DNA of 64,000 bases from Pseudomonadota bacterium (lineage in GTDB: Bacteria; Pseudomonadota; Alphaproteobacteria; Sphingomonadales; Sphingomonadaceae), in the NCBI GenBank assembly GCA_023457895.1, contig JAEXAY010000025.1, positions 1 to 64,000 on the forward strand. The letters are read 5' to 3'. The position numbers were made by a program, and so were the translations under genes. The notes beneath the pieces are model-generated. The model searched no databases and was not told the origin of the DNA. It was given only the letters and a program-made list of their open reading frames with translations. Within the stretch, counting starts at the first letter, position 1; each line of letters opens with the position of its first letter. Shown piece after piece: positions 15,124 to 26,731 of the stretch.

Positions 15124-16170
15124 ATGAGCGCCCGCGAAAAACTGCTGACCGAAGCGGCCAAGCGCATCCTCCTGACCGACGGGGCCTGGGGGACGCAGAT
15201 CCAGAACTTCAAGCTCGCCGAAGCCGATTATGCCGGGGACCTGGGCCTCAGCCACGATCAGAAGGGCAATAACGATATCCTCGCGCTGACCCGCCCGGAT
15301 GTCGTCGAGAGCATTGCGCGTGCCTATTTCGATGCCGGGTCGGACATTATTTCGACCAACACCTTCAGCTCGACCAAGATCAGCCAGGCCGATTATGGTG
15401 CCGAGCATCTCGTGCGCGAGCTCAACATCGCCAATGCCGCGATCAATCGCCGCATTGCCGATGAATATGCCGCCAAGGATGGCCGCCCGCGTTTCGTCGC
15501 CGGCGCGATCGGGCCGACCAACAAGACGCTGTCGCTGTCGCCCGACGTCAACGATCCCGGCTATCGCGAGATCGATTTCGACTATCTCGTTGGCGTTTAC
15601 CGCGAGCAGGTAGAGGCGCTCGTCGAGGGCGGAGCGGATTTCATCCTCATCGAAACCGTGTTCGACACGCTGAACGCCAAGGCCGGGATCATGGCCGTGC
15701 GCGAAGCCGAAGCCGCAATGGGCCGCGAAATTCCGATGATGATCTCGATGACGCTGACCGACCTTTCGGGCCGCAACCTTTCGGGTCACACCGTTGAGGC
15801 GTTCTGGTACGCGGTGCGTCATGCGCGGCCGGTGACGATCGGGCTTAATTGCTCCTTCGGCGCCGATCAGCTGCGCCCGCATGTGCAATTGCTCTCGGGC
15901 ATCGCGGAGACGCTGATCATGGCCTATCCCAATGCGGGCCTGCCGAATGAGCTCGGCGAATATGATGAGCTCCCCGAACAGACCGCCGCTTTGGTCAAGG
16001 AATGGGCCGACAATGGCACGGTCAACATATTGGGCGGCTGCTGCGGCTCCAGCCCCGCGCACATCGCCGCCATGGCCAAGGCCGTCGCCGGCCTGACGCC
16101 GCGCCAGATCCCCAAAGTGCCGGTAAAGACCCGCCTTGCCGGACTCGAGCCGATGGAAGTGGCGGGATGA
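15124..16170 (+). CDS. metH: Methionine synthase, homocysteine-binding half (split MetH N-terminal module)
   Basis: A 348-residue protein equal to the first module of cobalamin-dependent methionine synthase. It is a TIM barrel that binds homocysteine through zinc; the three Cys ligands are in IGLNCSFGADQ (near residue 243) and LGGCCGSSPAH (near 307-308). Opening residues LLTDGAWGTQIQ match the family start. In E. coli this module is joined to three others in a chain of about 1227 residues; here it stops and the remaining modules follow as a separate 876-residue ORF. The halves sum to 1224, so nothing is missing. It must work in trans with the downstream protein. In the sahR-metF-metH operon; stop lies 87 bases before the second half. 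Confidence 0.95.
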   Translation: MSAREKLLTEAAKRILLTDGAWGTQIQNFKLAEADYAGDLGLSHDQKGNNDILALTRPDVVESIARAYFDAGSDIISTNTFSSTKISQADYGAEHLVRELNIANAAINRRIADEYAAKDGRPRFVAGAIGPTNKTLSLSPDVNDPGYREIDFDYLVGVYREQVEALVEGGADFILIETVFDTLNAKAGIMAVREAEAAMGREIPMMISMTLTDLSGRNLSGHTVEAFWYAVRHARPVTIGLNCSFGADQLRPHVQLLSGIAETLIMAYPNAGLPNELGEYDELPEQTAALVKEWADNGTVNILGGCCGSSPAHIAAMAKAVAGLTPRQIPKVPVKTRLAGLEPMEVAG

Positions 16171-16176
16171 ACTTTT

Positions 16177-16250
16177 ACCGAAGGGCTGAGCTTGTCGAAG
16201 CCCGTCTGTCCGCATCGCGAAACGCCCTTCGACAGGCTCAGGGCTACGGA
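16177..16250. repeat. Palindromic intergenic repeat, family B, copy 1
   Basis: CCGAAGGGCTGAGCTTGTCGAAG at the left end is inverted as CGCCCTTCGACAGGCTCAGGG at the right, around a short variable centre. Other copies at 18908-18993 and 50244-50330. It fills most of the 87-bp gap between the two halves of methionine synthase. Confidence 0.85.
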
Positions 16251-16257
16251 TTTTAGT

Positions 16258-18888
<2,631 letters not shown>

Positions 18889-18907
18889 ACAGGTCGTTTA
18901 ACCTGAA

Positions 18908-18993
18908 TCCGTAGTCCTAAGCCTGTCGAAGGACGCCGCTCGTCAAACCGCGCAGTCCCGATGCACGCCCTTCGACAGGCTCCGGGCTCCGGG
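18908..18993. repeat. Palindromic intergenic repeat, family B, copy 2
   Basis: ATCCGTAGTCCTAAGCCTG then TCGAAGGACG at the left and GCCCTTCGACAGGCTCCGGG at the right, in inverted orientation, with a 30-bp variable centre. It lies just after the metH stop and may act as the end of the operon transcript. Confidence 0.82.
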
Positions 18994-19278
18994 TTAGCGG
19001 CTGGCGTGCCCGTACATTTCCCATGCAGCCCGGGCTATGCCCGCCGTCCAGCTTCCGGTCCATTTTTTGCGCAGAGGACGCTGATCCTTGTGGCCGCTCG
19101 CGGGTTTGGATGGCTCGCCCCTGATTATCCCCGCGGTTCGATTGCCGCGAAACGGTGCGCGATGATGAACTGCCCGTATTCCTCCCTGAACCGTGTCCGC
19201 AAAGCCCCGCGAACATGGTTAGCGCGCTCGACTCAACCGGGGATCGGGCGCATAGAGAAGTCCGAAGAAAGGACACCG
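18994..19278. other. Gene-free stretch between the metH operon and the beta-helix gene
   Basis: With the repeat before it, this makes a gap of about 390 bases after metH. Several short frames are open on both strands, but none has a start with a ribosome site or a recognisable domain. It presumably holds the promoter of the beta-helix gene; no clear -35/-10 pair was picked out. Confidence 0.5.
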
Positions 19279-20223
19279 ATGTTCCGTACCGTTTCTCTCG
19301 CCGTCGCGGCTGCGGTCGCGCTGCATGCCAACCCGCTCGCCTCGCAGGCAACCGATTTTCCCTATAGCTTGGCCGAAAGCGGGGAGCGGTTCCAGCGTCT
19401 GCAGGACGCGGTCAACGCGATCGGCGATGGACAGGGAACGATCCTGTTCGCGCCCGGAACATGGCGCGACTGCGCGGTACAGTCGGCCGGGAGCGTCACT
19501 TACAAGGCGAGCGAGCCGGGTACGGTCATTCTCGACCGCCGCACCTGCGAGGACAAGGCGGCGCTGGTGTTGAGGGGCAAGAGCGCGATCGTGGACGGGC
19601 TGATCTTCCAGAATATGCGGGTGCCCGATGCCAACGGGGCAGGTATCCGGCTTGAAAAAGGCGATCTCACGGTCCGCAACGCGACCTTTCGGGAAAGCGA
19701 GCAGGGGATACTGACGGCGCCTGACCCCACTGGTTCGATCCTCATCGAACGCTCCACTTTCTCGCGCCTCGGCCGCTGCGACCGGGGGCTTTCCTGCGCA
19801 CACAGCATCTATATCGGCGACTATGGTTCGCTCACCGTAAGGCGCTCGCGCTTCGAGAAAGGGAATGGCGGCCATTATGTCAAAAGCCACGCTGCCCGGA
19901 TCGAGGTGACCGATTCAACCTTCGACGATGTCCAGGGCAAGACGACCAATTACATGATCGACCTGCCGAGCGGCGCCACGGGCCTGATTGCGCGCAATCT
20001 GTTCGTGCAGGGCTCCGACAAGGAAAATTACTCGGCCTTCATCACCGTCGCGCCCGAGGGGCGCAAGCGCGATTCCTCGGGACTGACGATCACCGGTAAC
20101 GACGCCCGGATCGCGCCCGGCATCAGCCGGTCGACCAGCTTTGTTGCGAACTGGACCGGGGACGCGATCAAGGTAGAGCAGAACAAGCTTGGCCCCGGCC
20201 TGAAGCCGGTCGACGAGCGCTGA
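19279..20223 (+). CDS. Secreted right-handed parallel beta-helix protein
   Basis: A 314-residue exported protein. ATG at 19279 follows GAAAGGAC by 6 bases and gives a signal peptide (MFRTVSLAVAAAVALHANPLASQA). The mature part opens with FQRLQDAVNAIGDGQGTILFAPGTW, the usual entry to a pectin-lyase-like beta-helix. Rungs of about 22 residues then repeat with inward hydrophobics (SAIVDGLIFQNMRV, GDLTVRNATFRESEQG, GSILIERSTFSRLG, YGSLTVRRSRFEKGN, ARIEVTDSTFDDV). Pairs of Cys may form disulfides. No catalytic lyase or hydrolase motif stands out; pectate-lyase-like folds also serve as adhesins. Neighbours (phosphatase on the other strand) give no clue to substrate. Substrate unknown. Confidence 0.82.
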   Translation: MFRTVSLAVAAAVALHANPLASQATDFPYSLAESGERFQRLQDAVNAIGDGQGTILFAPGTWRDCAVQSAGSVTYKASEPGTVILDRRTCEDKAALVLRGKSAIVDGLIFQNMRVPDANGAGIRLEKGDLTVRNATFRESEQGILTAPDPTGSILIERSTFSRLGRCDRGLSCAHSIYIGDYGSLTVRRSRFEKGNGGHYVKSHAARIEVTDSTFDDVQGKTTNYMIDLPSGATGLIARNLFVQGSDKENYSAFITVAPEGRKRDSSGLTITGNDARIAPGISRSTSFVANWTGDAIKVEQNKLGPGLKPVDER

Positions 20224-21888
20224 TCAGCGGCAGCTGTCGCCTGTGCCCGGATCAAGATCGAGGCAGCGCCCGTCGAATTTGCTTGCATCCAGCGGCAGGC
20301 CGATCAGCGAGGCGAGCGTCGGGAGGATGTCCGCCGTATTGACCCCTGCGGGCTGTTCGAACGGCTTGATCCCCTTGTACCAGAACAGGATTGGCACGCG
20401 GCGGTCATAATCCCACGCGCTGCCATGCGTCGCGACATAGCCGAGATCGGGCTCATGGATCGGCGTCACGCGCGATTTGAGCAACACGACGAGATCGCCC
20501 GAGCGCGGGGCATAGAAGGAAGCTCGCGCGCGTTCGGCGAGCGTCCAGGTTTCGGGCGAACCCGACGGGATCGGCATGGCGGCAAGCTGTTCCCTGGTGA
20601 ACACGGCGGCGACATCGTTATTGGTTTTGAGCTGTTTCACCGCTTCGGCAACAACCTTGCCGCGCTGTGCCGCAAAGCGCGGGTTCACGTAAAAATCGCC
20701 GAAATCGCCGTCGCTCATCAGCATGTCCTTGCTGTCGGCAATGCGAAGCGCTTTTGCGATGCTGTCGCCGAGCGCCTTGGGATCGGTGCTGCCGTCATTG
20801 CGCCGCGCGGCGGGATTGGCCTGCGCCTGCGCGCGTTCGGGCGCATCGAGCCCGCCATGGTCGGCGGTGAGGACGACGGCATAGTTGATCTGCTGCTTGT
20901 CGAGCCAATCGAAAAAGGCGCCGAGGTCGCGGTCGACCGAACCAAGCTGCAGGCACATTTCAATGCCCTGATTGCCAAGTGCGTGGCCGACATAATCGGT
21001 CGCCGACAGGCTGATCGAGAGCATGTCGGTCGCCGCACCCTGGCCGAGCTTGTAATCGCGGACCATCGCCATGGCGACGGCGAGTGTTGCCGCGTCGAGT
21101 TCGGGCGAGGCGCGGAACAGGCGCGTATCCCCTGCGGGCCGTTCGAACCGGTGCATGCCAAGCGCCACCTTGCCTGCGGCCAAGCTGTTGCTCTTGGTCT
21201 GGCAATAGCCCGAAGCGGCCATCGCGGGGTTGCCGGCGGCGATCTTCTGCGCGATCGCCTTGTTGGCTTCGGTGATGGTAGGAATTTCGGTACGGCCCGC
21301 GAGCGTCACGAACCGGTCGCCGCCCCACCAATAGGCCTGCTGAACGGTGCGGCCCCCCATCATCAGCGCGCCGCGATCCTTGCCCGAGACCGCGAAATTG
21401 CGCGCGGCGGGGTTGGCGCGCACCATATATTCGCCCAGCGTGTCCACCATCAGATGATTGGGCGAGGCGACATATTTGCGCGAGGTGCTACCCGGCGCCC
21501 GGGTGTCTTCCGAACAATAGACCCGCTTGTCCTCGCGCGGCGTGCTGAAATCGAACCAGTTATTGGCGACGATCCCGGTGCGCGCCGGGAAGCTTCCGGT
21601 CAGCAGGGTGGAATGACCGGGGCAGGTTTCGGTCGCAGCATGGCCCTGATAGCCTGCCGGAAAGACCACACCCTCGGTCATGCGCTTGAGGCCGCCGGTG
21701 AAGGTCGGCCGATATTCGTTGAACAATTCGCTCGAAAACTGGTCCATCGCAATCGCGATCAGCAGCTTGGGCTGCGCCGGTTTGGCCGCTGCGGGCGCCT
21801 GTGCGGCGGGCTTCGTTTCCTGCTGGGCGAGGGCCGGTTGAGCCGCGAACATCATCAGGCTGGCGGCGAGGGGGGCGAAGGCTTTCAT
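20224..21888 (-). CDS. PhoK/PafA-like secreted alkaline phosphatase
   Basis: A 554-residue periplasmic or secreted phosphatase with a signal peptide (MKAFAPLAASLMMFAAQPALAQ). It belongs to the alkaline phosphatase superfamily branch with a Thr nucleophile: AMDQFSSE gives the first metal Asp, HAATETCPGHSTLLTG carries the nucleophile Thr, NNW gives the phosphate-contacting Asn, and SGKDRGALMMGG has the Lys-x-Arg pair that replaces the Arg of E. coli PhoA. LTADHGGLD and ATHGSAWDYDRRVPI supply further zinc ligands. The same residues occur in the enzyme from Sphingomonas sp. BSAR-1 (PhoK). The true start is 21888; the frame remains open upstream to 23121 but that part is antisense to the DsbD-like gene. 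No Pho box was recognised in the 57-bp divergent region. Confidence 0.9.
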   Translation of the reverse strand: MKAFAPLAASLMMFAAQPALAQQETKPAAQAPAAAKPAQPKLLIAIAMDQFSSELFNEYRPTFTGGLKRMTEGVVFPAGYQGHAATETCPGHSTLLTGSFPARTGIVANNWFDFSTPREDKRVYCSEDTRAPGSTSRKYVASPNHLMVDTLGEYMVRANPAARNFAVSGKDRGALMMGGRTVQQAYWWGGDRFVTLAGRTEIPTITEANKAIAQKIAAGNPAMAASGYCQTKSNSLAAGKVALGMHRFERPAGDTRLFRASPELDAATLAVAMAMVRDYKLGQGAATDMLSISLSATDYVGHALGNQGIEMCLQLGSVDRDLGAFFDWLDKQQINYAVVLTADHGGLDAPERAQAQANPAARRNDGSTDPKALGDSIAKALRIADSKDMLMSDGDFGDFYVNPRFAAQRGKVVAEAVKQLKTNNDVAAVFTREQLAAMPIPSGSPETWTLAERARASFYAPRSGDLVVLLKSRVTPIHEPDLGYVATHGSAWDYDRRVPILFWYKGIKPFEQPAGVNTADILPTLASLIGLPLDASKFDGRCLDLDPGTGDSCR

Positions 21889-21945
21889 CGGTCGGATTAC
21901 CTTTAACTGCTGTGCAATCGGGTTGTTGAGCCTATAGAGCGCGGC

Positions 21946-24066
21946 ATGCAACCGCGAAACGCTTATGTGCCTATTGTGACAAAATGGCTGCAGGCCTTGT
22001 TCGCCGCGCTGACGGCCCTGATACTTGCCTTTCCGGCGGCGGCCCAGCTTGGCGGTGCTGGCAGGGAACGTCACATGATGGGCGAACTGGTCGCCGAAAC
22101 AGCGAGTCCGGCGCCGGGCGAAACGGTGATCCTCGCGTTTCACATGACCCCCGATCCGGGCTGGCACGGTTATTGGGAAAATCCGGGGGATGCGGGGCTC
22201 GGCATGACGGTACACTGGACCCTGCCGCCCGGTGTCACAGCGGGAAAGCTCGAATATCCGGTGCCGGGGACACTGGTTCTGGCGGGGCTCATGAACCATG
22301 TCTATGAGCGCGATTACGCTGTACTGGTGCCGCTCCATGTTCCTGCAGATATGGCGAAGGGAACGAAAATCCCCGTACGCGTCGCGGCCTCCGCGCTGGT
22401 GTGCGACGACAAGCTTTGCGTGCCGCAGGATTTCAGTCTGACGGCCGATCTGGTGGCGGGTGACGGGGTGGTGACAGCTGAACGCCGCGTGCTGTTCGAT
22501 AAATGGCGCGCGAAGCTCGCGCGGCCGTTGACCCTGGGTTCCCGCGATGCGCTGTTCGAACGCTCGGGCGACAGGGTGCGGATCGGGGTCAAATTGCCGC
22601 CAACGCTCGCAATTGCCGCGCCGCATATGTTCGTCGCGACGCAGGATGCCGTCGCCTATGCCGCGCCGCAGCGTTATTATCGCAGCGGCGACTGGCTGGT
22701 GATGGAGACAGAATCCGCACCCGTTATCGCCGAATTCCCGCAGGCAATCGACACGTTGCTCAAGATCGGCCCGGATACCGGCCTGCGCTTCGAGGCGAGG
22801 AAAGCCGGGCCGGACGAACTCCCTGCCAATGGAACAGCGCTGGCTGGAGGCGGGGAGGCCGATTTTGACAGCAGGACGCTGCTGCTGGCCATTGGCGGCG
22901 CGCTGATCGGCGGCGTGCTTCTCAATATCATGCCGTGCGTTTTCCCAATCCTCAGCCTGAAGGCGCTCAGCGTCGCGCGTGCCGGAGGCGACCAGGCCAG
23001 TGTCCGCCGCGAAGCCTGGGGTTATGCAGCGGGTGTGATCGCCGTCTGCCTGCTGCTTGGCGCAGTTATCCTGGGTTTGCGCGCCGCCGGTGAGCAGGTC
23101 GGATGGGCTTTTCAATTGCAAAACCCGGTCAGCATCTTCCTGCTGCTGTTGCTGGTGAGCGGGATTACCGCCAATCTTGCCGGATGGTTTGAAATTGCCG
23201 GGCCCAGCATCTCAGGTTCCGGGCAGGCGCGGAGCGGCATGCCGGGCGCATTTTTGAGCGGCGCGCTCGCGGCTATTGTTGCGACCCCCTGCACCGGACC
23301 GTTCATGGGCGCGGCGCTCGGGGCGACCATGCTGTTGCCTGGCTGGGCCGCGCTCGTGATTTTCGGCGCATTGGGGGCGGGGCTTGCGCTCCCCTTTCTT
23401 GCGATCGCCTATAGCGCGCGGCTGCGCGGCTTGTTGCCCCGGCCCGGACCCTGGATGCAGCGTTTCCGCCACTGGATGGCGCTGCCGATGGGGCTCACCG
23501 CACTCGCGCTGGCGTGGCTGTTGTGGCGCATGGCAGGGAGCGCCGGTTTCATGGCGGCGATCCTCGGCATGCTCGTGACCGCGTTGTTTGCCATTGCCTA
23601 TGGACGCGGTCAGCGCCAGGGCAAAGGACGCGGGCCGCTGTTGCTTGCGCTGTTCGTGATTTCGGCGGCCCTCGGCAGCGCGCTTGTTTCAAGCCGCGCA
23701 CCGGTGCGGGGCGCCGCCGCCGATCTCTCCGGCAGCCCTTACAGCGATGCCGGGCTCGCAAAGGCGCGAGCATCGGGCAAGCCGGTGTTTGTTTACTTCA
23801 CCGCGGACTGGTGTGTCACCTGCAAGGTCAACGAGGCCGCCGCGATCAATCGCGCCGAAACAGCGGCGGCGTTCAAGAAACATGGCGTGACGGTGCTGGT
23901 CGGCGACTGGACCAGCGGTGATGCCGCTATCACCCGGACGCTCGCATCGCACGGCCGCAACAGCGTTCCGCTCTACCTGTGGTACCGGCCCGGAGCCGCA
24001 CAACCGGAGATCATGCCGCAGCTCCTCACCCCCGCGATGCTGATCGAACGCGCGGAGGCGCGCTGA
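21946..24066 (+). CDS. DsbD/ScsB-like thiol:disulfide interchange protein
   Basis: A 706-residue membrane protein that passes electrons from cytoplasmic thioredoxin to periplasmic proteins. Three parts: an exported N-terminal domain (residues about 35-300, with the Cys pair in VCDDKLCVPQ), an eight-helix membrane domain with its redox Cys in NIMPCVFPILSLK and VATPCTGPFMGAALG, and a C-terminal thioredoxin fold with the active site YFTADWCVTCKVNE. All six redox Cys are present, so electron transfer should work. The long N-terminal domain resembles ScsB-type proteins more than classical DsbD. Its stop overlaps the next start by one base (TGATG). Divergent from the phosphatase gene, which has several Cys and may be a client; that is a guess. 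Confidence 0.92.
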   Translation: MQPRNAYVPIVTKWLQALFAALTALILAFPAAAQLGGAGRERHMMGELVAETASPAPGETVILAFHMTPDPGWHGYWENPGDAGLGMTVHWTLPPGVTAGKLEYPVPGTLVLAGLMNHVYERDYAVLVPLHVPADMAKGTKIPVRVAASALVCDDKLCVPQDFSLTADLVAGDGVVTAERRVLFDKWRAKLARPLTLGSRDALFERSGDRVRIGVKLPPTLAIAAPHMFVATQDAVAYAAPQRYYRSGDWLVMETESAPVIAEFPQAIDTLLKIGPDTGLRFEARKAGPDELPANGTALAGGGEADFDSRTLLLAIGGALIGGVLLNIMPCVFPILSLKALSVARAGGDQASVRREAWGYAAGVIAVCLLLGAVILGLRAAGEQVGWAFQLQNPVSIFLLLLLVSGITANLAGWFEIAGPSISGSGQARSGMPGAFLSGALAAIVATPCTGPFMGAALGATMLLPGWAALVIFGALGAGLALPFLAIAYSARLRGLLPRPGPWMQRFRHWMALPMGLTALALAWLLWRMAGSAGFMAAILGMLVTALFAIAYGRGQRQGKGRGPLLLALFVISAALGSALVSSRAPVRGAAADLSGSPYSDAGLAKARASGKPVFVYFTADWCVTCKVNEAAAINRAETAAAFKKHGVTVLVGDWTSGDAAITRTLASHGRNSVPLYLWYRPGAAQPEIMPQLLTPAMLIERAEAR

Positions 24067-24809
24067 TGGCGAAGGCGCGCGTTGACCAGCTGCTCGTTGA
24101 TCGCGGCCTGGTGGAAAGCCGAACCCGGGCGCAAGCCCTGATCATGGCGGGGCTGGTGTTCGCGGGCGAGCAGGCGGACCGGCGGATTGACAAGCCGGGA
24201 CTGCAATTGTCGGACGACGTGCCGCTTTCGGTCAAGGGCCGCGATCATCCCTGGGTCTCGCGCGGCGGCCTGAAACTCGACCATGGTCTCACAGCTTTCG
24301 GATGGGATATCAGCGGGGCGGTGGCGATGGACGTTGGCAGCTCGACGGGTGGCTTTACTGACGTCATCTTGTCGCGCGGGGCGGACCGCGTCTACGCGGT
24401 CGACAGCGGCACCAACCAGCTCGCCTGGCGCCTGCGGCAGGACCCGCGCGTGATCGTCCATGAACAGCTGAGCGCGCGATTGCTCACGGCGCAGCAGATC
24501 CCGGAACCGGTTGACCTCATCGTTTGCGATGCAAGCTTTATTTCGCTGGCCAAGGTTCTCGACGTTCCGCTGGGGTTTGCCGCATCGGGGTCCCGGCTGA
24601 TGGCGCTGATCAAGCCGCAGTTCGAGGCGGAACGGCATGAGGTCGGCAAGAAGGGGGTCGTGCGTGACGCCGCGGTCCATGCCCGCGTCTGCGCAGAAGT
24701 CGCGGCGTGGCTGGAAGGCGGCGGATGGAGCGTCGAGGGCGTCGTCGAAAGCCCGATCACAGGCCCCGAGGGCAATGTCGAATTCCTGATTGCCGCACAC
24801 AAGGATTGA
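24066..24809 (+). CDS. tlyA: TlyA family rRNA 2'-O-methyltransferase / hemolysin-like protein
   Basis: A 247-residue protein with an N-terminal S4 RNA-binding domain (ARVDQLLVDRGLVESRTRAQ and MAGLVFAGEQ) and a FtsJ-like methyltransferase domain (WVSRGGLKLDHGL, then AMDVGSSTGGFTDVIL as the SAM loop, VDLIVCDASFISL). TlyA enzymes methylate the 2'-O of cytidines in 16S and sometimes 23S rRNA, and the loss is linked to capreomycin resistance in mycobacteria. Its start overlaps the dsbD-like stop, so translation is coupled. A bidirectional terminator follows 14 bases after the stop. Confidence 0.93.
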   Translation: MAKARVDQLLVDRGLVESRTRAQALIMAGLVFAGEQADRRIDKPGLQLSDDVPLSVKGRDHPWVSRGGLKLDHGLTAFGWDISGAVAMDVGSSTGGFTDVILSRGADRVYAVDSGTNQLAWRLRQDPRVIVHEQLSARLLTAQQIPEPVDLIVCDASFISLAKVLDVPLGFAASGSRLMALIKPQFEAERHEVGKKGVVRDAAVHARVCAEVAAWLEGGGWSVEGVVESPITGPEGNVEFLIAAHKD

Positions 24810-24822
24810 CCTCGGGCACATA

Positions 24823-24858
24823 AAAAGCCCCGGCCGATGGTGATCGACCGGAGCTTTT
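24823..24858. terminator. Bidirectional terminator between tlyA and the PAS/roadblock gene
   Basis: AAAAGCCCCGG and CCGGAGCTTTT form an imperfect stem with A/T runs on both sides, so it can end transcripts from both converging genes. Confidence 0.8.
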
Positions 24859-24881
24859 GGTACCTTCAAAAAGGTGTGACC

Positions 24882-25988
24882 TTAGACGGTCAGTTCCTTT
24901 TCGATCTTGCTCAGCTTGAAGCGAGCCATGGCGAGGTTGGCCTTCGCCTTGTCGAGAACGAGGTAAACGAACAGGCCCTTGCCCGATTCCGAAGTCACCG
25001 GACGGATCAGGTGATAAGCGGTGCCGAGCGTGATCAGCACGTCTTCGATTTCTTCGTTGAGGCCGAGTTCGCGCATCGTGTCCATCTTGGCGCGCATCAC
25101 GTTGGTGTTGCCGGCGGCAGCAACTTCAAGGTTGAGGCCCTTGGGGCTGCCCGCGGTGGCGAGCGCCATGCCGCTGGCGATGTCGACGAGAGCAACAGCC
25201 TGGGCGCCGTCGATTTCCATGCATTCGTTCAGTTTGGTTTCGTAGCTCACGGTAATTTTCCTTTCTGGTACATTCAGTTTTTTAGGCATTTCATTATCCT
25301 GTTGGGCAACCTCGACAGTATTTCGCTCCTGAGCAGGTTGTCCGGGCGACGGGTCCGCTTCGGCCGTCTTTTTCTTCTTCTTGGTTTGAAGCGGACTTGC
25401 ATCGTGGGCCAACATGTTCAAACCATTGGCCGACACACCCTCCTTCCAGTTGATCACGCCCAAGACGTAATCAATGTTCTCGCCATTCGAGGAACAAGGC
25501 AGGAGGATGCCACGATAGAGGAGCAGCCGGTCGGCGGCATTGACGAATTCGGCTTCGAACCCGACAGGCGCGCGATTGGCAACGGTCTGCATATAATGAT
25601 CGGTGAGCCGCGACAGGATCGAGCGGCTGGGCACGTCGGCGATGTCCGACGGCTGCTGTTTGAGATTGCATTCATCGAGCACCTGCTGGCCGACATAGGT
25701 CAGCCGGGCGCTTTCCAGATCGTCGGCAAGCGCCATGATGATCGCGTGTTCGCCGAATTCGTCTTCGCCGTCCTTCAACACGCGGTCTGCGCTCGGGAAG
25801 GTGCCATTGTCGAAATTGCGCGCCCAGTAATCATAGGCAACGAGGTGCATGCGGCGTTCGCCGTTGGCGCCCGCGGCGGCCATATCGCCGTCGTGACCCG
25901 GAGCAATAGCGGAAGAACTGAGCTGAACCACGCTTGGCTTGACCTCGAAACTGGAAATGCACTGATGACAGCGCCGTAATCTCATCAC
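24882..25988 (-). CDS. PAS-like domain joined to a roadblock/LC7-like domain
   Basis: A 368-residue soluble protein with two recognisable halves. Residues about 45-190 resemble the alphaproteobacterial PAS_5-type domain (HLVAYDYWARNFDNGTFPSA, LESARLTYVGQQVLDEC, then SRLTDHYMQTVANRAPVGFE and YRGILLPCSSNGENIDYVLG). Residues about 200-245 are a charged linker with KKKKK. Residues 247-368 look like a roadblock/LC7 or MglB-type domain (GAQAVALVDIASGMALATA, then ITLGTAYHLIRPV, and FVYLVLDKAKANLAMARFKL). Roadblock proteins usually partner with small GTPases; none is adjacent. A strong ribosome site and GTG codon lie inside the gene just before the second half, so the roadblock half may also be made alone. 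Function is unknown. Confidence 0.68.
   Translation of the reverse strand: MMRLRRCHQCISSFEVKPSVVQLSSSAIAPGHDGDMAAAGANGERRMHLVAYDYWARNFDNGTFPSADRVLKDGEDEFGEHAIIMALADDLESARLTYVGQQVLDECNLKQQPSDIADVPSRSILSRLTDHYMQTVANRAPVGFEAEFVNAADRLLLYRGILLPCSSNGENIDYVLGVINWKEGVSANGLNMLAHDASPLQTKKKKKTAEADPSPGQPAQERNTVEVAQQDNEMPKKLNVPERKITVSYETKLNECMEIDGAQAVALVDIASGMALATAGSPKGLNLEVAAAGNTNVMRAKMDTMRELGLNEEIEDVLITLGTAYHLIRPVTSESGKGLFVYLVLDKAKANLAMARFKLSKIEKELTV
25248..25265 (-). promoter_or_regulatory. Internal ribosome binding site and GTG start for the roadblock half
   Basis: Read on the minus strand: GAAAGGAAAATTACCGTG, a near-ideal Shine-Dalgarno 8 bases before an in-frame GTG. Translation from here would give a 122-residue stand-alone roadblock-like protein starting (M)SYETKLNECMEIDGA. 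The ribosome site lies inside the coding part of the longer protein. Confidence 0.5.
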
Positions 25989-26134
25989 ATTCTTAAGATG
26001 CGGTTAAACACAGATTGGTTTTACAGCGAATTACATGTATAATCCGAGGGTTGGATCAGGTGGTTGGGCAGCGTGTCTCACTCGACAGGCGGGAATTGCC
26101 GGACTAGCAGGGGCTATGTCGAAAGGATTTCGCG

Positions 26135-26695
26135 TTGAGTGAACTTGCCTCTGCCGGTCAGTTGCGGATGTCACTGGCGCGCTGGTGCCTGGTGCTGGTG
26201 CCGCTGCTGATCCTTCTCGGCACGCTCTCCGGTTTGCTGTCAGGCTCGGGCGTGGATAATGCGTGGTATCGTGCACTTGCCAAGCCCGCATTCAATCCGC
26301 CGGGCTGGATCTTTGGCGTGGTGTGGCCTTTCCTTTATGCGCTTCAGGCTATTGCGCTGGCGATGATCATACATGCGCGCGGCGCCAGTGGCCGGGGCTA
26401 TGCCATCGCGCTGTTCACCGTGCAGTTCCTTCTCAATCTCGCCTGGTCGCCGCTCTTTTTCGGACAGCATGACATCGGGACAGCCTTCTGGCTGCTGCTG
26501 GCGATCCTCACGGCAGCTATCCTGACCTGCTGGTATTTCTGGCGTATTCGTCCCTTCGCGGGAATGCTGCTGCTGCCTTATATATTATGGCTGTGCTTTG
26601 CCGCTTATCTCAACTTCAGCATTGATCGGTTAAACCCGGATGCCGAAAGCCTTCACAATCCGGTTGCCCGTACCCAGATAGGCACCAGCCGATGA
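26135..26695 (+). CDS. TspO/MBR family protein
   Basis: A 186-residue membrane protein with five hydrophobic segments. Family marks: WYRALAKPAFNPPGWIFGVVWPFLYALQAIALAM and the fifth-helix end AFAAYLNFSI-like stretch (LCFAAYLNFSIDRLN). It starts with TTG at 26135; AAAGGA lies 8 bases before, and no ATG gives a better fit. TspO binds porphyrins and cholesterol-like ligands in the membrane and in alphaproteobacteria affects tetrapyrrole-gene expression or oxidative stress. It stands alone between the PAS/roadblock gene (divergent) and ubiK. Its ligand here is not deducible. Confidence 0.9.
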   Translation: MSELASAGQLRMSLARWCLVLVPLLILLGTLSGLLSGSGVDNAWYRALAKPAFNPPGWIFGVVWPFLYALQAIALAMIIHARGASGRGYAIALFTVQFLLNLAWSPLFFGQHDIGTAFWLLLAILTAAILTCWYFWRIRPFAGMLLLPYILWLCFAAYLNFSIDRLNPDAESLHNPVARTQIGTSR

Positions 26696-26731
26696 TGACC
26701 CGGCGGCGCGCCGGAACAGGAGACAGATAAT

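Noticed and set aside
18961..19278. Longer start for the beta-helix protein at 18961
   Set aside because: The extension begins inside the family B repeat and puts the signal peptide internally; ATG 19279 has a ribosome site.
21889..23121. N-terminal extension of the phosphatase frame
   Set aside because: It lies antisense to the DsbD-like gene and precedes a clean signal peptide start at 21888.
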